In this document: in pieces, positions 20,960 through 38,557 of the stretch
Position numbering within the stretch: the stretch's first letter is position 1
How the letters are laid out: each line of letters begins with the position of its first letter
Origin: Muscardinus avellanarius
Lineage: Eukaryota > Chordata > Mammalia > Rodentia > Gliridae
Reading direction: 5' to 3'
NCBI GenBank assembly: GCA_963383645.1
Contig: OY726578.1
Span: forward strand, 25,508,523 to 25,572,522
Length of the DNA stretch: 64,000 nucleotides
Position numbers and translations under genes: made by a program
Notes under the pieces: generated by a model
The model's database searches: none
The model's input: only the letters and a program-made list of their open reading frames with translations
What the model was told of the DNA's origin: nothing

Positions 20960-22745
20960 AGTAAAATGAATACAAAAGACTCTGGCTGCTCCCCCAACTG
21001 TTAGGAGACTACAAATGTCTGGGCCTCTGTGAGCCAGGAGCAGCAGCCCCTTCCCTGGAAGCGCCAGTGAGGGGCTTGGAGGCTGACTGAGGGTTTGGGG
21101 AGACGAGGGCTGGTGGACGCACGGGGCTGGCCCCACCAGGCCGCGGTCCCCAGGCAGGCGAGGGGGCTGGACACCATCAATGGACCAGGACATCTTGGTC
21201 CTTTCTCGCTGCTGTGCAGAGGAGAGTCAGGTTACCGTCCCCCACGAGGAGCCCAGGGGTCCCTGAGGCTGCCGATGTGGGGGGCGGGCACAGACCTGGG
21301 CCCCTTGCGCTGGGGTCCCCACCCCCGCCTTCTCTGTGCTGCTGTCAGGACACGGCCTCAGTTTCTCCAGGCAGCAACCATCTCGAAAGCTCACAGGGCC
21401 CATCGGCCAAGCCGAGACAGCCCGGCGCCCACCCACGCCGCCCAGGGAGGGGCTGGACCGGCGGGGCACGCCAGCGTGGGCTCACATCCATCCGTCTGTC
21501 CACCCCGCAGAGCGTCCACTCAGCCCCGATGGCCACGGGACAGCTCTCCCACCCCTTGCAGCTCAGTTTCCCACCTCCGGGAGGCCCCTGCGTGGGTAGA
21601 GGAGGGGCCTGCGAGGGTCTTGTCTCCCCTTGGCCCCGGAGCTGGCCAGAGGCCTCTTCCTCCTGCTGCACACGCCTCCCCTCCCATCTTGTCCTTGTGT
21701 TACCTCGAGCTCCAGTGGCTGATGGGGACAGAGCGGGGGGGGGACTTCAGTAGAGGGGCCGGGACCCCGCCCCTGGCCTGCCCGGGACACCCCAATGCAG
21801 CCCGTGCCAGCCCCTTAGCCACTGGAATCTCCTCGCAAGGACAGGGGGACTGGCGTAGGCAGAAGTGGCCCACCCGCACCCTGGTCGGGCACTGGCTGGG
21901 GCAGGGGCTCTGGGCTGTCAGGCCGATGCCCCTGGCAGCTGTCTCCAGCTCCCCGCCCCACCGCCCCCAGGACTCCTATTTCACTGAAGAGATTAAGACC
22001 ACCTGGCGAGAGCCCCCTCCAGCCCTCCCTTGTCCCAGCCCTCCCTCCTAGCCCCTTAGGCCCCTGGAGGTGCCCTCCCACCCCCCCTTTTCCCACGAAG
22101 CCCCCACACCCGGCCTTGTTTAGGCTGGACACCGCTGTCATACTGATGGCTGCCTCTATCACCTCTCCCTCCAGGGCCACTGCCCAGGAAGCCCTCCTGC
22201 ACCCGAGCCCCCAGCCCCTCCTGTACCCGAGCCCCCAGCTCCCCCCCAGCCCTGGGCTCCATACTCCCCCAGCCCCTCCTGCACCCGAGCCCCCAGCCCC
22301 CCCAGCCTTGGGCTCCATGCTCCCCCAACCCGATATGTCCCTGCCTTAGACCCGTCCATCTCCTGCCCAGGCCCAGCCATCGGCTGCAGCCTCCTGCCAT
22401 CCCTCACAGGTGTCTGGAGAGAGCTGGGCTCCGAGCCCGGGACCCCGCTCCCGTCCAGCCTCAGCAGAGGGCCCGTCCAGCGTGCCAGGAGTCCGCAGGC
22501 CAAAAGCCCGAGGAATCTGAGCTCTGGAAACGCAATCCTGAGCTCCCTGTTTGCTTTTGGGAAATTCCAACCTGGTTCAACAAAGCCTCGCAGGAGGGAA
22601 GGGACTTGTCAGGGCTGCGGTGGGGCCGGGCTCTGGGACTGGGGGAAACCGAGGCCGCGTTGGGGGGTGCACGGGCAGATGGGAAGCAAGGCACAGTGCC
22701 TAAGTGGGCTTCTAGGGGTGCAGCTGGGTGGCCCGCCTCTCCAAA
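20960..22745. other. GC-rich unique region, no gene seen
   Basis: 1.8 kb without SINEs. Long frames (for example 21095-22051) have no recognisable domain and compete with frames on the other strand. A minisatellite lies at 22190-22335. Confidence 0.5.
22190..22335. repeat. Minisatellite of cctgcacccgagcccccagc units
   Basis: A short unit (near 22196, 22218 and 22278) sits inside a larger duplicated block of about 80 bp ending ccttgggctccatgctcccc. Confidence 0.8.
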
Positions 22746-22749
22746 CCCC

Positions 22750-22868
22750 AGACGAGGCTGAGACAGGAGGCTCAGCAGCCCAGTGAGCTCGTTTCCAAAT
22801 CAAAATGAAATAGGCTGCGGGTGTAGCACGGAGGTAGAATGCCCCTCGGTTCAATCCCTAGTACCACA
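22750..22868 (+). mobile_element. 5'-truncated B1-ID SINE
   Basis: Short B1 remnant (gaggctgagacaggaggct), linker, complete ID arm. Confidence 0.83.
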
Positions 22869-22959
22869 GACAGAAAGGAAGAGAGAGAGGCACACAGAGG
22901 CCTGGAACATCAGCTGAGCTCTGAGTGAGCCAGCGAGGGCTCACCCGTTTATTTCCTTT

Positions 22960-23016
22960 CTCCTCCTCCTCCTCCCCTCTTCCTCCTCCTCCTCCTCCTC
23001 CTCTTCCTCCTCCTCC

Positions 23017-23051
<35 letters not shown>

Positions 23052-23071
23052 CTCCTCCCCTCCTCCTCCTC

Positions 23072-23103
<32 letters not shown>

Positions 23104-23188
23104 TTTCCTCCTTTCCTCCTCCTTCTCCTCTCCTCCTCCTCTTCCTCCTCCTCCTCCTCCTCCTCCTCCTTCTCCTCCTTCTTCTTTT
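22960..23188. repeat. (TCC)n polypyrimidine tract
   Basis: About 230 bp of nearly pure tcc/ttcctcc, immediately before a minus-strand SINE tail. Confidence 0.97.
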
Positions 23189-23190
23189 CA

Positions 23191-23372
23191 GTACTGGGGA
23201 TGGAACCCAAGGGCATTCCACCTCTGAGCTACACCTCCAGCCTGATTTTTTTATTCTTTATTTTGAAACAGGGTCTCACTGAGTAGCTGAGGCTGGCCGT
23301 GAACCTGTGATCCCCTATCCCAGCCATCTGGGAAATGGGGGGATTACAAGCCTGTGCCACCGCGCCCGGCTC
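23191..23372 (-). mobile_element. B1-ID dimeric SINE
   Basis: Complete minus-strand dimer, cagtactggggatgg to cgcccggct. Confidence 0.9.
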
Positions 23373-23577
23373 ATAGCCCCCATTTTTAGAATGAAAACCC
23401 TGGGACTGGGGCGCCCTAGATGCAGAGTCCTGCAGGGGAGGCCCTCTGGCCCCAGTGCAGGATAGTGGCCGCACTGCCACCCAGGCTCCTGGCGCCCGTG
23501 CCTTAGTGCTGAAGAGGGCAGGGCCATCAAGGCTCCTGTTCTCCTTTGAAGAAGTGTTACTTCTGGCCTCTGCCTCC

Positions 23578-24165
23578 TTCAGATGAAACCCAGTGGCATT
23601 CTACCTTCAAGCTACACCACAACTCTTTTTAGTTTTTTTGTTTTGTTTTGTTTTGTTTTTGCAGTCCTGGGGATGGATCTCAGGGGCCTTTGACCTCCGA
23701 GCTACGCCCCCAGCCCTATTTTTTATTCTTTATGTTGAAACAGGGTCTCACTGAGTTGCAGAGGGCCTAAGTAGCTGAGGCTGTCCGTGAACCGCGATCC
23801 TCCTGTCACAGCCTCCCAAAGGTTGGGACTACAAGCGTGCGCCATCATGCCCGGCTGGTTTTTATTTTTGAAACAGGGTCTCACTAGGTTGCTGAGGCTG
23901 GCCGCCAACCTGCCATCCTCCTCTCTCAGCCTCTCAAGGGTGCACCACTATTCCTGGCTTGAAACACTGACGCTTAGGTGAAGAGGGGTGTGCATGCGTG
24001 TGTCTAAGGACTGGACTCGGGGCCTCACGCGCTGGGCAAGTGCTCTACCACTGAGCTCCACCCACAGCCCTTTTTATTTTTGAGACAAGGTCTTGAAAAA
24101 TGGCCGAAGCTGGCCTTGAGCTCGTAACCCTTCTGCCTCGGGCTCTCACCCCACACCCGGCCAGG
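23578..24165 (-). mobile_element. Minus-strand SINE cluster
   Basis: ID arm 23578-23627, dimer 23661-23856, B1 monomer 23857-23958, and an older ID-containing copy about 24005-24165 (gggcaagtgctctaccactg). A (TTTTG)n tract lies at 23637-23660. Confidence 0.82.
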
Positions 24166-24207
24166 TCCCCTGGAGTTACGAAGACGAAGACGATGGAGGC
24201 GTCACTG

Positions 24208-24362
24208 GGCGTGAGCACACGCCTGTCATCCTACTGGGGAGCTGAGACAGGGTGGCGGGTTCCAGGCCAGCCTCAGCAACTTAGCGAGACCCTTTCAGAG
24301 TACAAAATAAAATAGGGCTGGGGCATAGCTCAGAGGCAGGACGGCCCTGGGTTCAATCTCTG
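24208..24362 (+). mobile_element. B1-ID dimeric SINE
   Basis: Diverged dimer ending ggttcaatctctggttt. Confidence 0.83.
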
Positions 24363-24364
24363 GT

Positions 24365-25065
24365 TTAACAAAAAGACACGGGTCATCACAGAGTCTACTG
24401 CAGCCCCCGCCCCCCCGTGAGGGTACTGGTGTGTGTGAGCCCATGCCCATACATCTGTCCCTGTCCAGCATGTGCGTGGACACAGGCTCGCCCATGGTCA
24501 CAAGTGTTATGGTGCGCTCACGCAGGCACACGCGTGTTCGAGGGAGCGTGTGGCGGGTGTACACACGCCCACTTATGTGCACGCTGTCAAGTGCGTGTGT
24601 GTGCGTGTGTCTGCAGGCGGCTGAGCTTGGGCAGGCGGGCGGCGGTCCCCCGACCCTGCCGCCTTGCGGGGCTGATGCGGCCACCGGGCATCTGGCGGAG
24701 GGGCCGCGTGGCCAGGAGATGGACAGGCAGCTCCCCATGTGTCTGCTCCTCCCGCCAAGTGGGCAGCTAAGTCAACAACCCAGAAACCGGAGAGGGCCGA
24801 GCCTGGCTGTCCATCAGTCTGTCTGTCTGTTTGTTTGTTCTGGAGTTGTGGGAACTTCCAGGCTGCAGGGGCCCCGGTGCCCCCCTGGAGGCTGGGGGCA
24901 GGGGTGCCACCACCGCCAGCCCCCTGACCAGCCCTCTCAGCAGATCTTCCCCATGTGTGGTTCTGAGCACGTGGCCCCAAATATGGGGGTGATGTCCACT
25001 GCTGTGGAGACCCCCACCCAGCACCACTCAGCTTGGAGGGCGGGTGCCGCCCCCCCATCCTTATT
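24365..25065. other. Unique sequence, no gene seen
   Basis: Rich in GTGTG/CACAC words at 24480-24610; no coding signature. Confidence 0.5.
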
Positions 25066-25066
25066 A

Positions 25067-25117
25067 CCTCCTCCTCCTCCTCCTCCTCCTCCTCCTCCTC
25101 CTCCTCCTCCTCCTCTT
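25067..25117. repeat. (TCC)n microsatellite
   Basis: About 17 units, followed by a minus-strand ID arm as at 22960-23191. Confidence 0.97.
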
Positions 25118-25119
25118 AC

Positions 25120-25550
25120 TCCTCTTCTTTGATCCTGGAGCTTGAACCCAGAGGTGTTCTACCTTCAAGCTACACCCTCCTGCCCTTTTCATTTTTTAAT
25201 TTTGACATAGAGTCTGGCTACCTGGTGTGATGGCATACACCTGTAATCCTGGTACATGGGAGGCTGAGACAGGAGGACTGCAGGTTTGAGGCCAGCCTCA
25301 GCAACTTAGAGACTGTTTTAAAGTTAAAAAAAAAAAAAAACAAGCCCAGTGAGAAGGCACTTACTTGTAATTTGAGAGGCTGAAACTGGAGGATCGAAGC
25401 CTTAGCTACTTTGCAACTCAGTGAGACCCTGTTTCAAAATAAAGAATAAAAAACAGGGCTGGGGGTGCAGCTCAGGGGTAGAATGCCCCGGATTCTCCCC
25501 AGCACCACACACCCACAAAAGTGCTTGCGGTGTAGCTCAGAGGGTCAATC
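25120..25550. mobile_element. SINE cluster
   Basis: Minus ID arm 25120-25216, plus B1 25217-25322 with A14 tail, plus dimer 25343-25510, plus ID remnant 25521-25550. Confidence 0.82.
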
Positions 25551-26520
25551 CCCACTGCTGCGGCAACCTGTGGTCCTCCTCGACCTCCCAGGGGCCAGGA
25601 TGACAGGGGAGGCTGCCACGCCCCCGGCTTCCTGCCTTCTTTAACCACTACAGCAATCCCCTGAGTGTCCGGCTCTCTTGGACCTCAGTTTCCCCTTTTG
25701 TTCACCCCAGTCTGAGATGGGTCAGGCCCTTCCCCGGGAGGAGGCAGGTGGGTTTCTCTGGGCCCAGAGGCGTCCCAGGTGACGCTGTGGGAGGGGCCTG
25801 GCCCCTAATCAGTTCACACCCAGGCCGCCAAAACATGCGCTGAGCCCACGCACACACACACACACACACACAGCCGTCCCTAACTCCCGGACTTGGACTT
25901 CGCTACGGCGTTGGTCAGGTCCGCAGGGCCAGGCTCACCTGGACACCTCCTCCTCGGAGCCCCGGGTCTCCCTCCTGCGAACCTCGCCGGCAAGCCCGTG
26001 TGCTCGGCGCTGGGCAGAGTGCCCGCCCAGCAGTTCAGGCAGAGGACACCGGGTGGGCTTAGCAGGGGCTTCGTTACTGGAGGGGCAGCCATGGCTGTCC
26101 AGAGGGAACCAAGGCCCAGGGGCTGCTGCAGCCTCCGGAGCCGGGTGGAGTCGTGGAGATCCCAGGCCGGGAGGGGAGGCGGCTCCTTCTCCAAGCTCCC
26201 CTGGCCGCTCTCCGGCAGAGACGAGGGAGACAGACACAGCTCTGTTAACTGGGGCTGGGAAACAAGGTCCCAAGCCCCTCGCTCTGCGCCCTGTCCGGGC
26301 TCCAGCTCCAGGCCACGCGGGAAGCACTTCAGTTCTTGCCCGGCACCTGGAGGGTCTGCAGACCTGCTCTGGGCGGGCGAGGGCGGAATGCCAGACCCTT
26401 TGTTACCGCCACTGCGGCCAGGTCCTGCTCCATCCCCACCATAGTGCCGGCGGCGGCTCTTCCCCCAGATTGGAGGTGAGTGGTCAAAGAGGGTACAGAG
26501 GTCACAGCAAAGGGTTCCCC
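25551..26520. other. GC-rich unique sequence, no gene seen
   Basis: CpG-moderate; includes a short (CA)n at 25853-25871. Overlapping frames on both strands with no recognisable family. Confidence 0.5.
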
Positions 26521-26523
26521 ACC

Positions 26524-26722
26524 AGCCGGGCGTGGGGCGCACGCTTGTCATCCGGCGCTTGGGAGGCTGAGACAGGAGGATCGCAGTTCATGGCCAGCCT
26601 CAGCTACTTAGTGAGGCTCTCTGCAACTCAGTGAGACCCTGATTCAAAATAAGGAATAAAAAATAGGGCTGAGGGTGTAGCTTGGAGGCAGAATGACCTG
26701 GGTTCCATCTCCAGTGCCTTAA
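26524..26722 (+). mobile_element. B1-ID dimeric SINE
   Basis: Last SINE before the TBX1 coding region; the next recognisable one is about 10 kb further on, at 37026. Confidence 0.9.
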
Positions 26723-26734
26723 AAAAAAAAAAAA

Positions 26735-29550
26735 AGTGTCCCACCAGCCTGCCCGCCTCCGGGAGTAGCCCCGCAGGCGCCGGCCAGAGGGGATGAGGTG
26801 CTGAGAGTTGGGGACCGAACGGGGAAAGGGAAAAGGAACGGAGCCTTCCAGCACCCCAGCCTCTCCCGTCTCCAGCGAAGGTCGAGCCCCCAGCTGCCTG
26901 CCTGTCCCAGGACACTCGACACATCCCAGGCGGCCGGGGCGGAGCCGCTGACAGCCGCCCGGAGCCCGGGCGGGCGCAGGCTGCTCGGGAGGGGCGCGGC
27001 GCTGGGGACAATTCCCAACTATCAGTTCTGAAACGAATTAACCGGGTCAGAAAGAGCCCGGCCTGCTCCTGCTTGCCTCCGCGCCAGGGGAGGAGGACGC
27101 AGCCTGCTTCAGCCTCTTGGCGCTCTGGATCCTAGGAGGCATCCCAAGCTGCAGCCCCCAACTCCCGGGGCCTGTGGGCCCCTGCTCAGGGCCCCTGTCC
27201 CCTCATTTGGCCCAAGCAGCCCGGGGGGCGCTGCTCCTGCACGCCCAGGCTAAGTAAGGAACGGGGAGCTCAAAGCCTGGGGCTTCCAGCCCTCCAGAGA
27301 CACTGGCGGGGTCTTCCAGGGCCGGCCGGAGGTGCGGCGAAGTGAGGGGGTTGGGGGCCGGGGCGCCCGTCTGCCGGCTCCCCTGGGGAGCCACGTGCGC
27401 CCAGGGGAGGCGGAGCTGGGGCCGCCTCCTGCGTGCTGGGGGGAAAACAGAAATTTAGTCTGGTTTACTGAAGATGCCTGACCAGGGGGTGAGTCGGGCA
27501 CGCTGGACTCCAGAGGCAGGGCTGGGCACAGCTCAGCGCCCTCGGGGCCATCTGCAGGGCCCAGGGGCAAGACAAAGACTGCCCCAGCCACCGACCAGGC
27601 ACTCTCCCGAGCTCCCACCCCCGCCCCGTGCTGCCCGGCTCAAAGCCAGCCTCGGTTTTAGGGGCCCTAAAATGGTCTCATCGGGGCCGCCGCGCCCTCC
27701 TAGGCGTGGAGAAATGCGGACTTCACATTCACCCTGCATGGCGCCTGGAGGAGGCGACCGGGCAACCCCGTCCCGGCGCTGCACGGCACCCTGAGGACTC
27801 TGACCAGGGCGGCTCGCACCCTCCGGCCAGCCTCGCCCTCCTGGCCCACCGAGCCGGCTCGCAGCCCCGCAGTGATGGAGGTGTGGCCGGCAGGGGGAGC
27901 GAGGCGGAAGGGAGCCGCAGCCCAACCAGGTGAGGGAGGAACACTTCCCCGGCGAAGCGCTGTGTCGATTCCGTAGGGGCCTGGGGCCGCCGGGCGGGCG
28001 AGCCCCTCTGGGCTGTGGGAGGGCATCAGGAGTGGGGTGGCGACGGACGTAGAGGAGCCGGGGCGGCTGGGCCGGAGGCTGCGGTGGCGCGGAGCGAGCG
28101 CGGTGACTGAGGACCCCGTCCCACGCCCCGGGCTGGACATTCGAGTCCTCGGGTCTTGAAGCCCTTCGGGTCCCCTCAGCAGAGGGAGGGCCCAGAAGGG
28201 TCCCGACATGAGCTGCGGGGCTGGTGCTTTCGCCATCAAGCGAGTGAGTATTTGGCGGATTGGGAGGGTCGGCACCGACTGACCGACTGACCGACCAGCC
28301 GACCAACCGAGGGCAGAGGGCCCCCTCGCCCCTTCCCCTCGCCCCGCAGGCCCCGCAGCTTCCTCTGCCCCGCGGGTGCCTCTGCTCAACAGGCAAGCCC
28401 GCCAGGCAGGAAGGGGTTAACGGGGGCTGAGGCCGGCTCTCCCCTCCCGCGGGAGGCGTGGGGCCGGACACGCGGACCTGACCTGGACTGTCCACGAGGC
28501 TCCAGCTCTTACTTTCGCTTTTCTGTGACCAGGCCCAGCATCGGCCTGCTACCGCAGGTGTGTGCGGGACACAACCCCTGTGCCACAAAGCTGCGGCACT
28601 GTGCACCCTATAGTGCCAAGCTCATGCAGGGAACCCCCCCACCGTGTCCTGGGCACAGGAGCCCACTCGCGGCCTGCGGCCCAGGGTGTCTCTAGTGCAG
28701 ACCTCTGCTGCTGGCTGCCTCCGGCATTGCGCCCGGCCACCACCTACACCGGCCAGTGCCTTCCCGTCACCTGCCACAGCCAGGGCTCCTGCTCCACAGG
28801 CAGCTCCCGGGGTCGCGGAGGTGACCCCGCTCCAGGGGGAGGCAGAGTGGTCTGGAACACAGCGGTCCCTGTGTGCGCCTCCCTGGCCCACCTCAGTTCA
28901 GTGATGGCCACTGGGTGACACGGGTCACTGTCCCGGTGGGTTGTGGCTCGGAAGGGGGCCTGGTGACAGCTTCCTGACAGGGTCCACAGGGTCCAGCTGC
29001 GGCCAGGAGTGCGGAGGGGGCGTGTCCTGGTACACACAGGCACACACCCCACGTCCAGGACCCGACGCCATCCACACACACAGCTCCTGTTCTATGGACC
29101 CCCAGATCGGCGCCATTCCCTCCAGAGTAGAGCCCTCTCCCTGCTTTCTCCATGGAAGCCTCTACAGCCCAGGGCACCAAGCCCCGAGGTTCGAGGTTCT
29201 GAGAGCCAGCCCTAGGGGAGCCTTCTGCCTCTCCCTGGCACCCCAAGTCGGGCCGGAGGCCTACGAAGCCTTGGAAATGGAGGTCCTGCCTGCCATGACA
29301 GCGCAGGCCGCGAGGCTCCTGGGAGTCAGGGAGGCCGCAGGCTTGACACCCAGCTGGACAGACCCTGGACAGGAATGCCATGGACAAGCCCAACTGGCCA
29401 GAGGCCTCGGGGGAGACAGTAGGCCCAGCCAGGCCTTGGCACAGGGATGCCCGGGCCTAGAGGCCGCTGAGCTGAGGCCTGGCCGGCGCCTCCTGCGCGG
29501 GCCTTCCTGGTGGGCAGCCTGGCTGTGGAGTGACCACGGGGCAGCGCGGG
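26735..29550. other. SINE-free GC-rich region upstream of TBX1
   Basis: 2.8 kb without SINEs, probably under constraint as TBX1 5' flanking DNA or containing its non-coding first exon. Visible: an AT island at 27010-27045 (caattcccaactatcagttc), a second at 27445-27475 (gaaatttagtctggtttact), and a GACC/GACT simple repeat at 28272-28312. I cannot place an exon here with confidence. Confidence 0.5.
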
Positions 29551-30343
29551 ACCAGGCGGCCTGAACTTCTCCGACGTGTCCCCGGCTCCCTTGGCCGGTC
29601 AGGCCCCGCCCCCGGCCCTCCCTGCGCCCGGCCGGTGCGTGGGGAGGTCGGAGGAGCGGGCACTGCCCACCCTCCGGATGTAAAAGCGTCCTGGCCAGAG
29701 GCGGGCGGTGCGCGGGTGCGCGTGACGCTCGGGCTCCCAGGCTGTGCGGCCTGGGCGGCGTCCCCGGCGCAGGTCCCCGCGCCACAGCGAGCTGACCTGG
29801 GGCTGGGGGCCGAGGGGCACTTGCCGGGCTGGGGCCCGTCCCACAGTGGGCGCTAAGGACTGAAGGACCCGCAGTCCCGGGTGTCAGCGGTGGCCGGCGC
29901 GGGAGCTGTGCTCTCCCACCCAGGTGCAGGGGGCAGCCGGGGAGGAGGCGGAGGAGAGAGAGGACCGGGCCCAGGCGGTCCCTCGGGTGCCTAAGTGCCC
30001 TGCCACCGTGGGCCGGGCTGGGTGCTGCGGCTCAGGGCCTCTCCCCTGGGCCTGGAGAAGCCCGCCTCGGGCCAGGGAGGGTGGCGGGATGGTCTAGGGG
30101 TTGGGTGGCCGAGACGAGGGGCTGGGAAGTTGGGGCACAGGAGGGCCCCAATGGCCAGCGCGCCCCACCCGTCCGGGGGGTCGACAGTGGCCCCGAGTGG
30201 GGGCGGGCGCCGCCATCCCGGGCCGGGGGCGCCGTGAGTGGCCCGCAGGCGCCCGCCCCCGGCCGGGGGCTGGGCTGGGCTGGGCGCGGTGCGCTGGGCG
30301 CAGCAGTCGGAGGCGGAGGCGGCGCCGGCCAGGCCCGGCGCCT

Positions 30344-35885
<5,542 letters not shown>

Positions 35886-36060
35886 CCGGCCCGCCGCCCC
35901 GGCCCCCCAGCCCGCACGCCGCGACGACCCCAGCCGCCTGCGGGCGGTGTAGATACGTGTAGATAAACGTGTAGATACTGTAGATACCGCGCCCGCCAGC
36001 GCGCCCGACGATAAACGGTTTTGGCTTTTGGACGTGGCTGTTGTGTCTGTCTGTTCGCCC
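35886..36060 (+). terminator. TBX1: TBX1 3' UTR and polyadenylation region
   Basis: The 3' UTR carries repeated tgtagata words (35949-35990). No AATAAA is present. GATAAA at 36010-36015, a recognised weak variant, is followed about 20-45 bases later by a GT-rich tract (ggctgttgtgtctgtctgttc, 36036-36056) typical of a downstream cleavage element. Another GATAAA lies at 35962-35967. The cleavage site is inferred. Confidence 0.6.
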
Positions 36061-36965
36061 CGCACCCTTCATCTGATCCTGTGGGAAACCTGGGAAGAGC
36101 CCGTCCCGGGACCGCAGCGCCCCCTCCCGGGGCGCAGGCCCCGCGTGTACCGCACCCCACCCGCAGCTGCCCCGTAGGACGCGGCCGGCCTGTGTCCGCG
36201 CTCCCGCTGGCTTTCCTTGGAAACCCGGGTGACAGTCGGACCGGGCCGCCGGGCGCCCACGGGTGGTGTCAAGGCCGCGGGGCTCTGGCGCTTCCCGCGC
36301 TGACCTCCTCCACCGTGCGTGTCCCCAGAGTGACCTGGACGGGGGCACAAAGACAGTGGGCATGACTCATCTCCAAACTTGTCTGCGAAGCATTTTTCCC
36401 AGGCCAGGTGGCTGGGGGACCGCTCCCCAAGATCTCAACACCAGGGACCGAGCCAGAGGAACCCTTTGATCCGTCCCTTCCTGAAGCCAAAGCAGGAAGA
36501 GGCGGCAGCCGGTGGACGCACGTCAGGGCTGACACTGACCAAGCTGCACGGGAAGTGCAGTGGCCTCCCCAGTGTTGAGGGGCCTGGGCACCCGCTTCAA
36601 GGGCACGTCCGGGGTCTGGGCGTTTCCAGGTCTGGCCAGTTCCTGGTTGTGTGCCTGACACCGCTGGGGCTGGGGGCCCGAACCTGGCGCTGGAGGCCAG
36701 GGGAGGAAGGAAGGGGCTCTGAGGACATCTCCCGGTGCCAGGGTGTGAAGGCGTCTGCAGTGTCTGCCCTGCGCCAAAAGGCTCCGGGAGACAGCTTCGG
36801 GGCCCGGCAGTCAGGGTCTCTCCACTAAGCTGTCTGCTGTGACAGCGGCTTCTGCTGGGGGGCCGAGACCATCGCACTGTGCCACAGGTTTGGAGACATG
36901 GCGGGCTGGGCACTCCTAGGCCTCCCCCTCTTCCCAGTGAAAAGCAGCCCTGCCACAGCAACACC
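36060..36965. other. Unique sequence 3' of TBX1, no gene seen
   Basis: GC-rich, no SINE. I looked for the alternative 3' exons of human TBX1 isoforms A and B here and did not recognise them. Confidence 0.5.
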
Positions 36966-36968
36966 CAG

Positions 36969-36970
<2 letters not shown>

Positions 36971-37013
<43 letters not shown>
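36971..37013. repeat. (TG)n microsatellite
   Basis: About 21 uninterrupted units. Confidence 0.97.
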
Positions 37014-37014
<1 letters not shown>

Positions 37015-37025
37015 TTAGAGGCGCT

Positions 37026-37170
37026 GGTGGGCGAGGGTGGTACACACCTGTAATCCGAGCACTGGGGAGGCTGAGACAGGAGGGTCCACGTTTCAAGGCT
37101 AGACAGAGCAACTTAGTGACACCCTGTTTCAAATCAAAGGGTGTGGCTCAGAGCTCAGTACCTACCACAC
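37026..37170 (+). mobile_element. Old B1-ID SINE
   Basis: Diverged B1 half and a short ID remnant. Confidence 0.75.
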
Positions 37171-37400
37171 ACACGCGGCCGGCGCTATCCACGTGGTCAC
37201 TTGCCCTTTAATGACTCAGAATAGAATCGCTGGCCCCCTTCCAAGTGTTCCTGTGGTGGCCCCTGTCCCCAGGGCACAGCTTTTCTCCCTGTACCCCACC
37301 CTGTGACTCTTGTAAACAGTAGCTTGCAGCAGGCACCCTGGGCTCTGTGATGGGCTGGTGAGGCTTTGGCACTCACAATCCTCCTTTTTTTCCCCCTGGT

Positions 37401-37658
37401 ACTAGTGTTTTAGTGGTACTGGGGGTGGAACCCAGAGGCTTTCTACCTCCAGGCTATACTCCCAGACCTTTTTTTAATATATATTTTATTTGGAAACAGG
37501 GTCTAAGTTGCTGACAGCCTCACTAAGTAGCTGAGGCTGGCTTCGAACCTGTGCGATCCTCCTGTTTCAGCCTCCCAAGCGCGGGGATTACAAGCGTGCG
37601 CCACCACGCCTGGCCCTGATACTAGTGTTTTAACCTCTGAGCTACACCCCCAGCCCAA

Positions 37659-37704
<46 letters not shown>

Positions 37705-38035
37705 TTGGTGGTACTGGGGGTGGAACCCAGAGGCTTTTCTACTTCTGGGCTATACTCCCAGATTTATTTTTTATATTTTATTTGGAAACAGGGTCTAAGT
37801 TGCTGAGAGCCTCACTAAGTAGCTGAGGCTGGCTTCGAACCTGTGTGATCCTCCTGTCTCAGCTTCCCAAGCGCTGGGATTACAAGCGTGCGTCACCACG
37901 CCTGGCATCTTATTTTTCATTTGGAAACAGGGTCTTGTTAAATTGCTGAGGGCCTTGCAAATTGTTGAAGCTGGCTTCAAGCCTGCGCTCCTCCTGCCTC
38001 AGCCTCCCAAGCACTGGGATCGCAGCGTGCTCCAC
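37401..38035 (-). mobile_element. Nested minus-strand SINE cluster
   Basis: Dimer 37413-37619 lies inside an ID arm (37390-37412 and 37620-37658) with a perfect 13-bp duplication tactagtgtttta (37400-37412 / 37620-37632). A (TTA)n tract (37662-37705), a second dimer (37706-37906) and a B1 monomer (37907-38035) follow. Confidence 0.9.
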
Positions 38036-38151
38036 CTCCGCCCCGCTGGGCTCTCTTCAGTCCTTCTGCAAGCGCTCGGTGATGACCACCCTGCTGTGCG
38101 GGTGCTGTCTGGCAAGCCTTTGGTTGCCTTCCCAGCAATCTCCTCTGTGAT

Positions 38152-38435
38152 CGGTATGATCTGAATATTTATGCGCCCCCCAATTCAGGCGCCACGATCA
38201 TCACCCCACGGTGATGGGATTAGGAATGGAGCCTCGTGAGTGGGATTAGTGCCCCTAGACAAGGGGCCCCAGGGAAGCCTCTTCCCTTTCTGCCAGGTAA
38301 AAACTCAGAGAGGAATCCGCCACGCTTTCATCTGGATCCGATTTCAGCTGCAGGACTGGGGCAGAAATCCGCACTGATTGTTTATAAGCTACCTGGTTTA
38401 TGGCACTGTGCTGGCGCAGCCCGGATGGGCTGGGG
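38152..38435 (+). mobile_element. Old MaLR-type LTR fragment
   Basis: gtgatgggattagg, gagtgggattagtgcccct and gtttataagctacctggttt, in this order, match the MaLR (ERVL-related) LTR class. A non-coding, decayed LTR; no viral gene remains. Confidence 0.7.
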
Positions 38436-38557
38436 CGACTCTTCCCCTGCCCTGCCCACGGTGGGCGGCTGTGGGGAGGGGATCTTATCCCACCTGGGTA
38501 GCGCCCACTCACCCACAGTCTAGACTCATGCCTCGGGTCCTCCGGAAGCCACGCTAA

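Noticed and set aside
22925..23227. Open frames of poly-Ser/Pro or poly-Glu/Arg
   Set aside because: Translations of the (TCC)n simple repeat.
28242..28260. Possible TBX1 first-exon donor (gcgagtgagtat)
   Set aside because: Matches a donor consensus, but nothing upstream identifies an exon; not reported as a feature.
27533..28606. Minus-strand open frame of 357 codons upstream of TBX1
   Set aside because: Low-complexity Pro/Arg/Gly translation in a CpG-rich region, overlapped by equally long frames; no motif.
1..29500. Upstream neighbours of TBX1 in human (GP1BB, SEPTIN5, CLDN5)
   Set aside because: No leucine-rich repeat, GTPase or claudin sequence recognised; these genes are probably further upstream.
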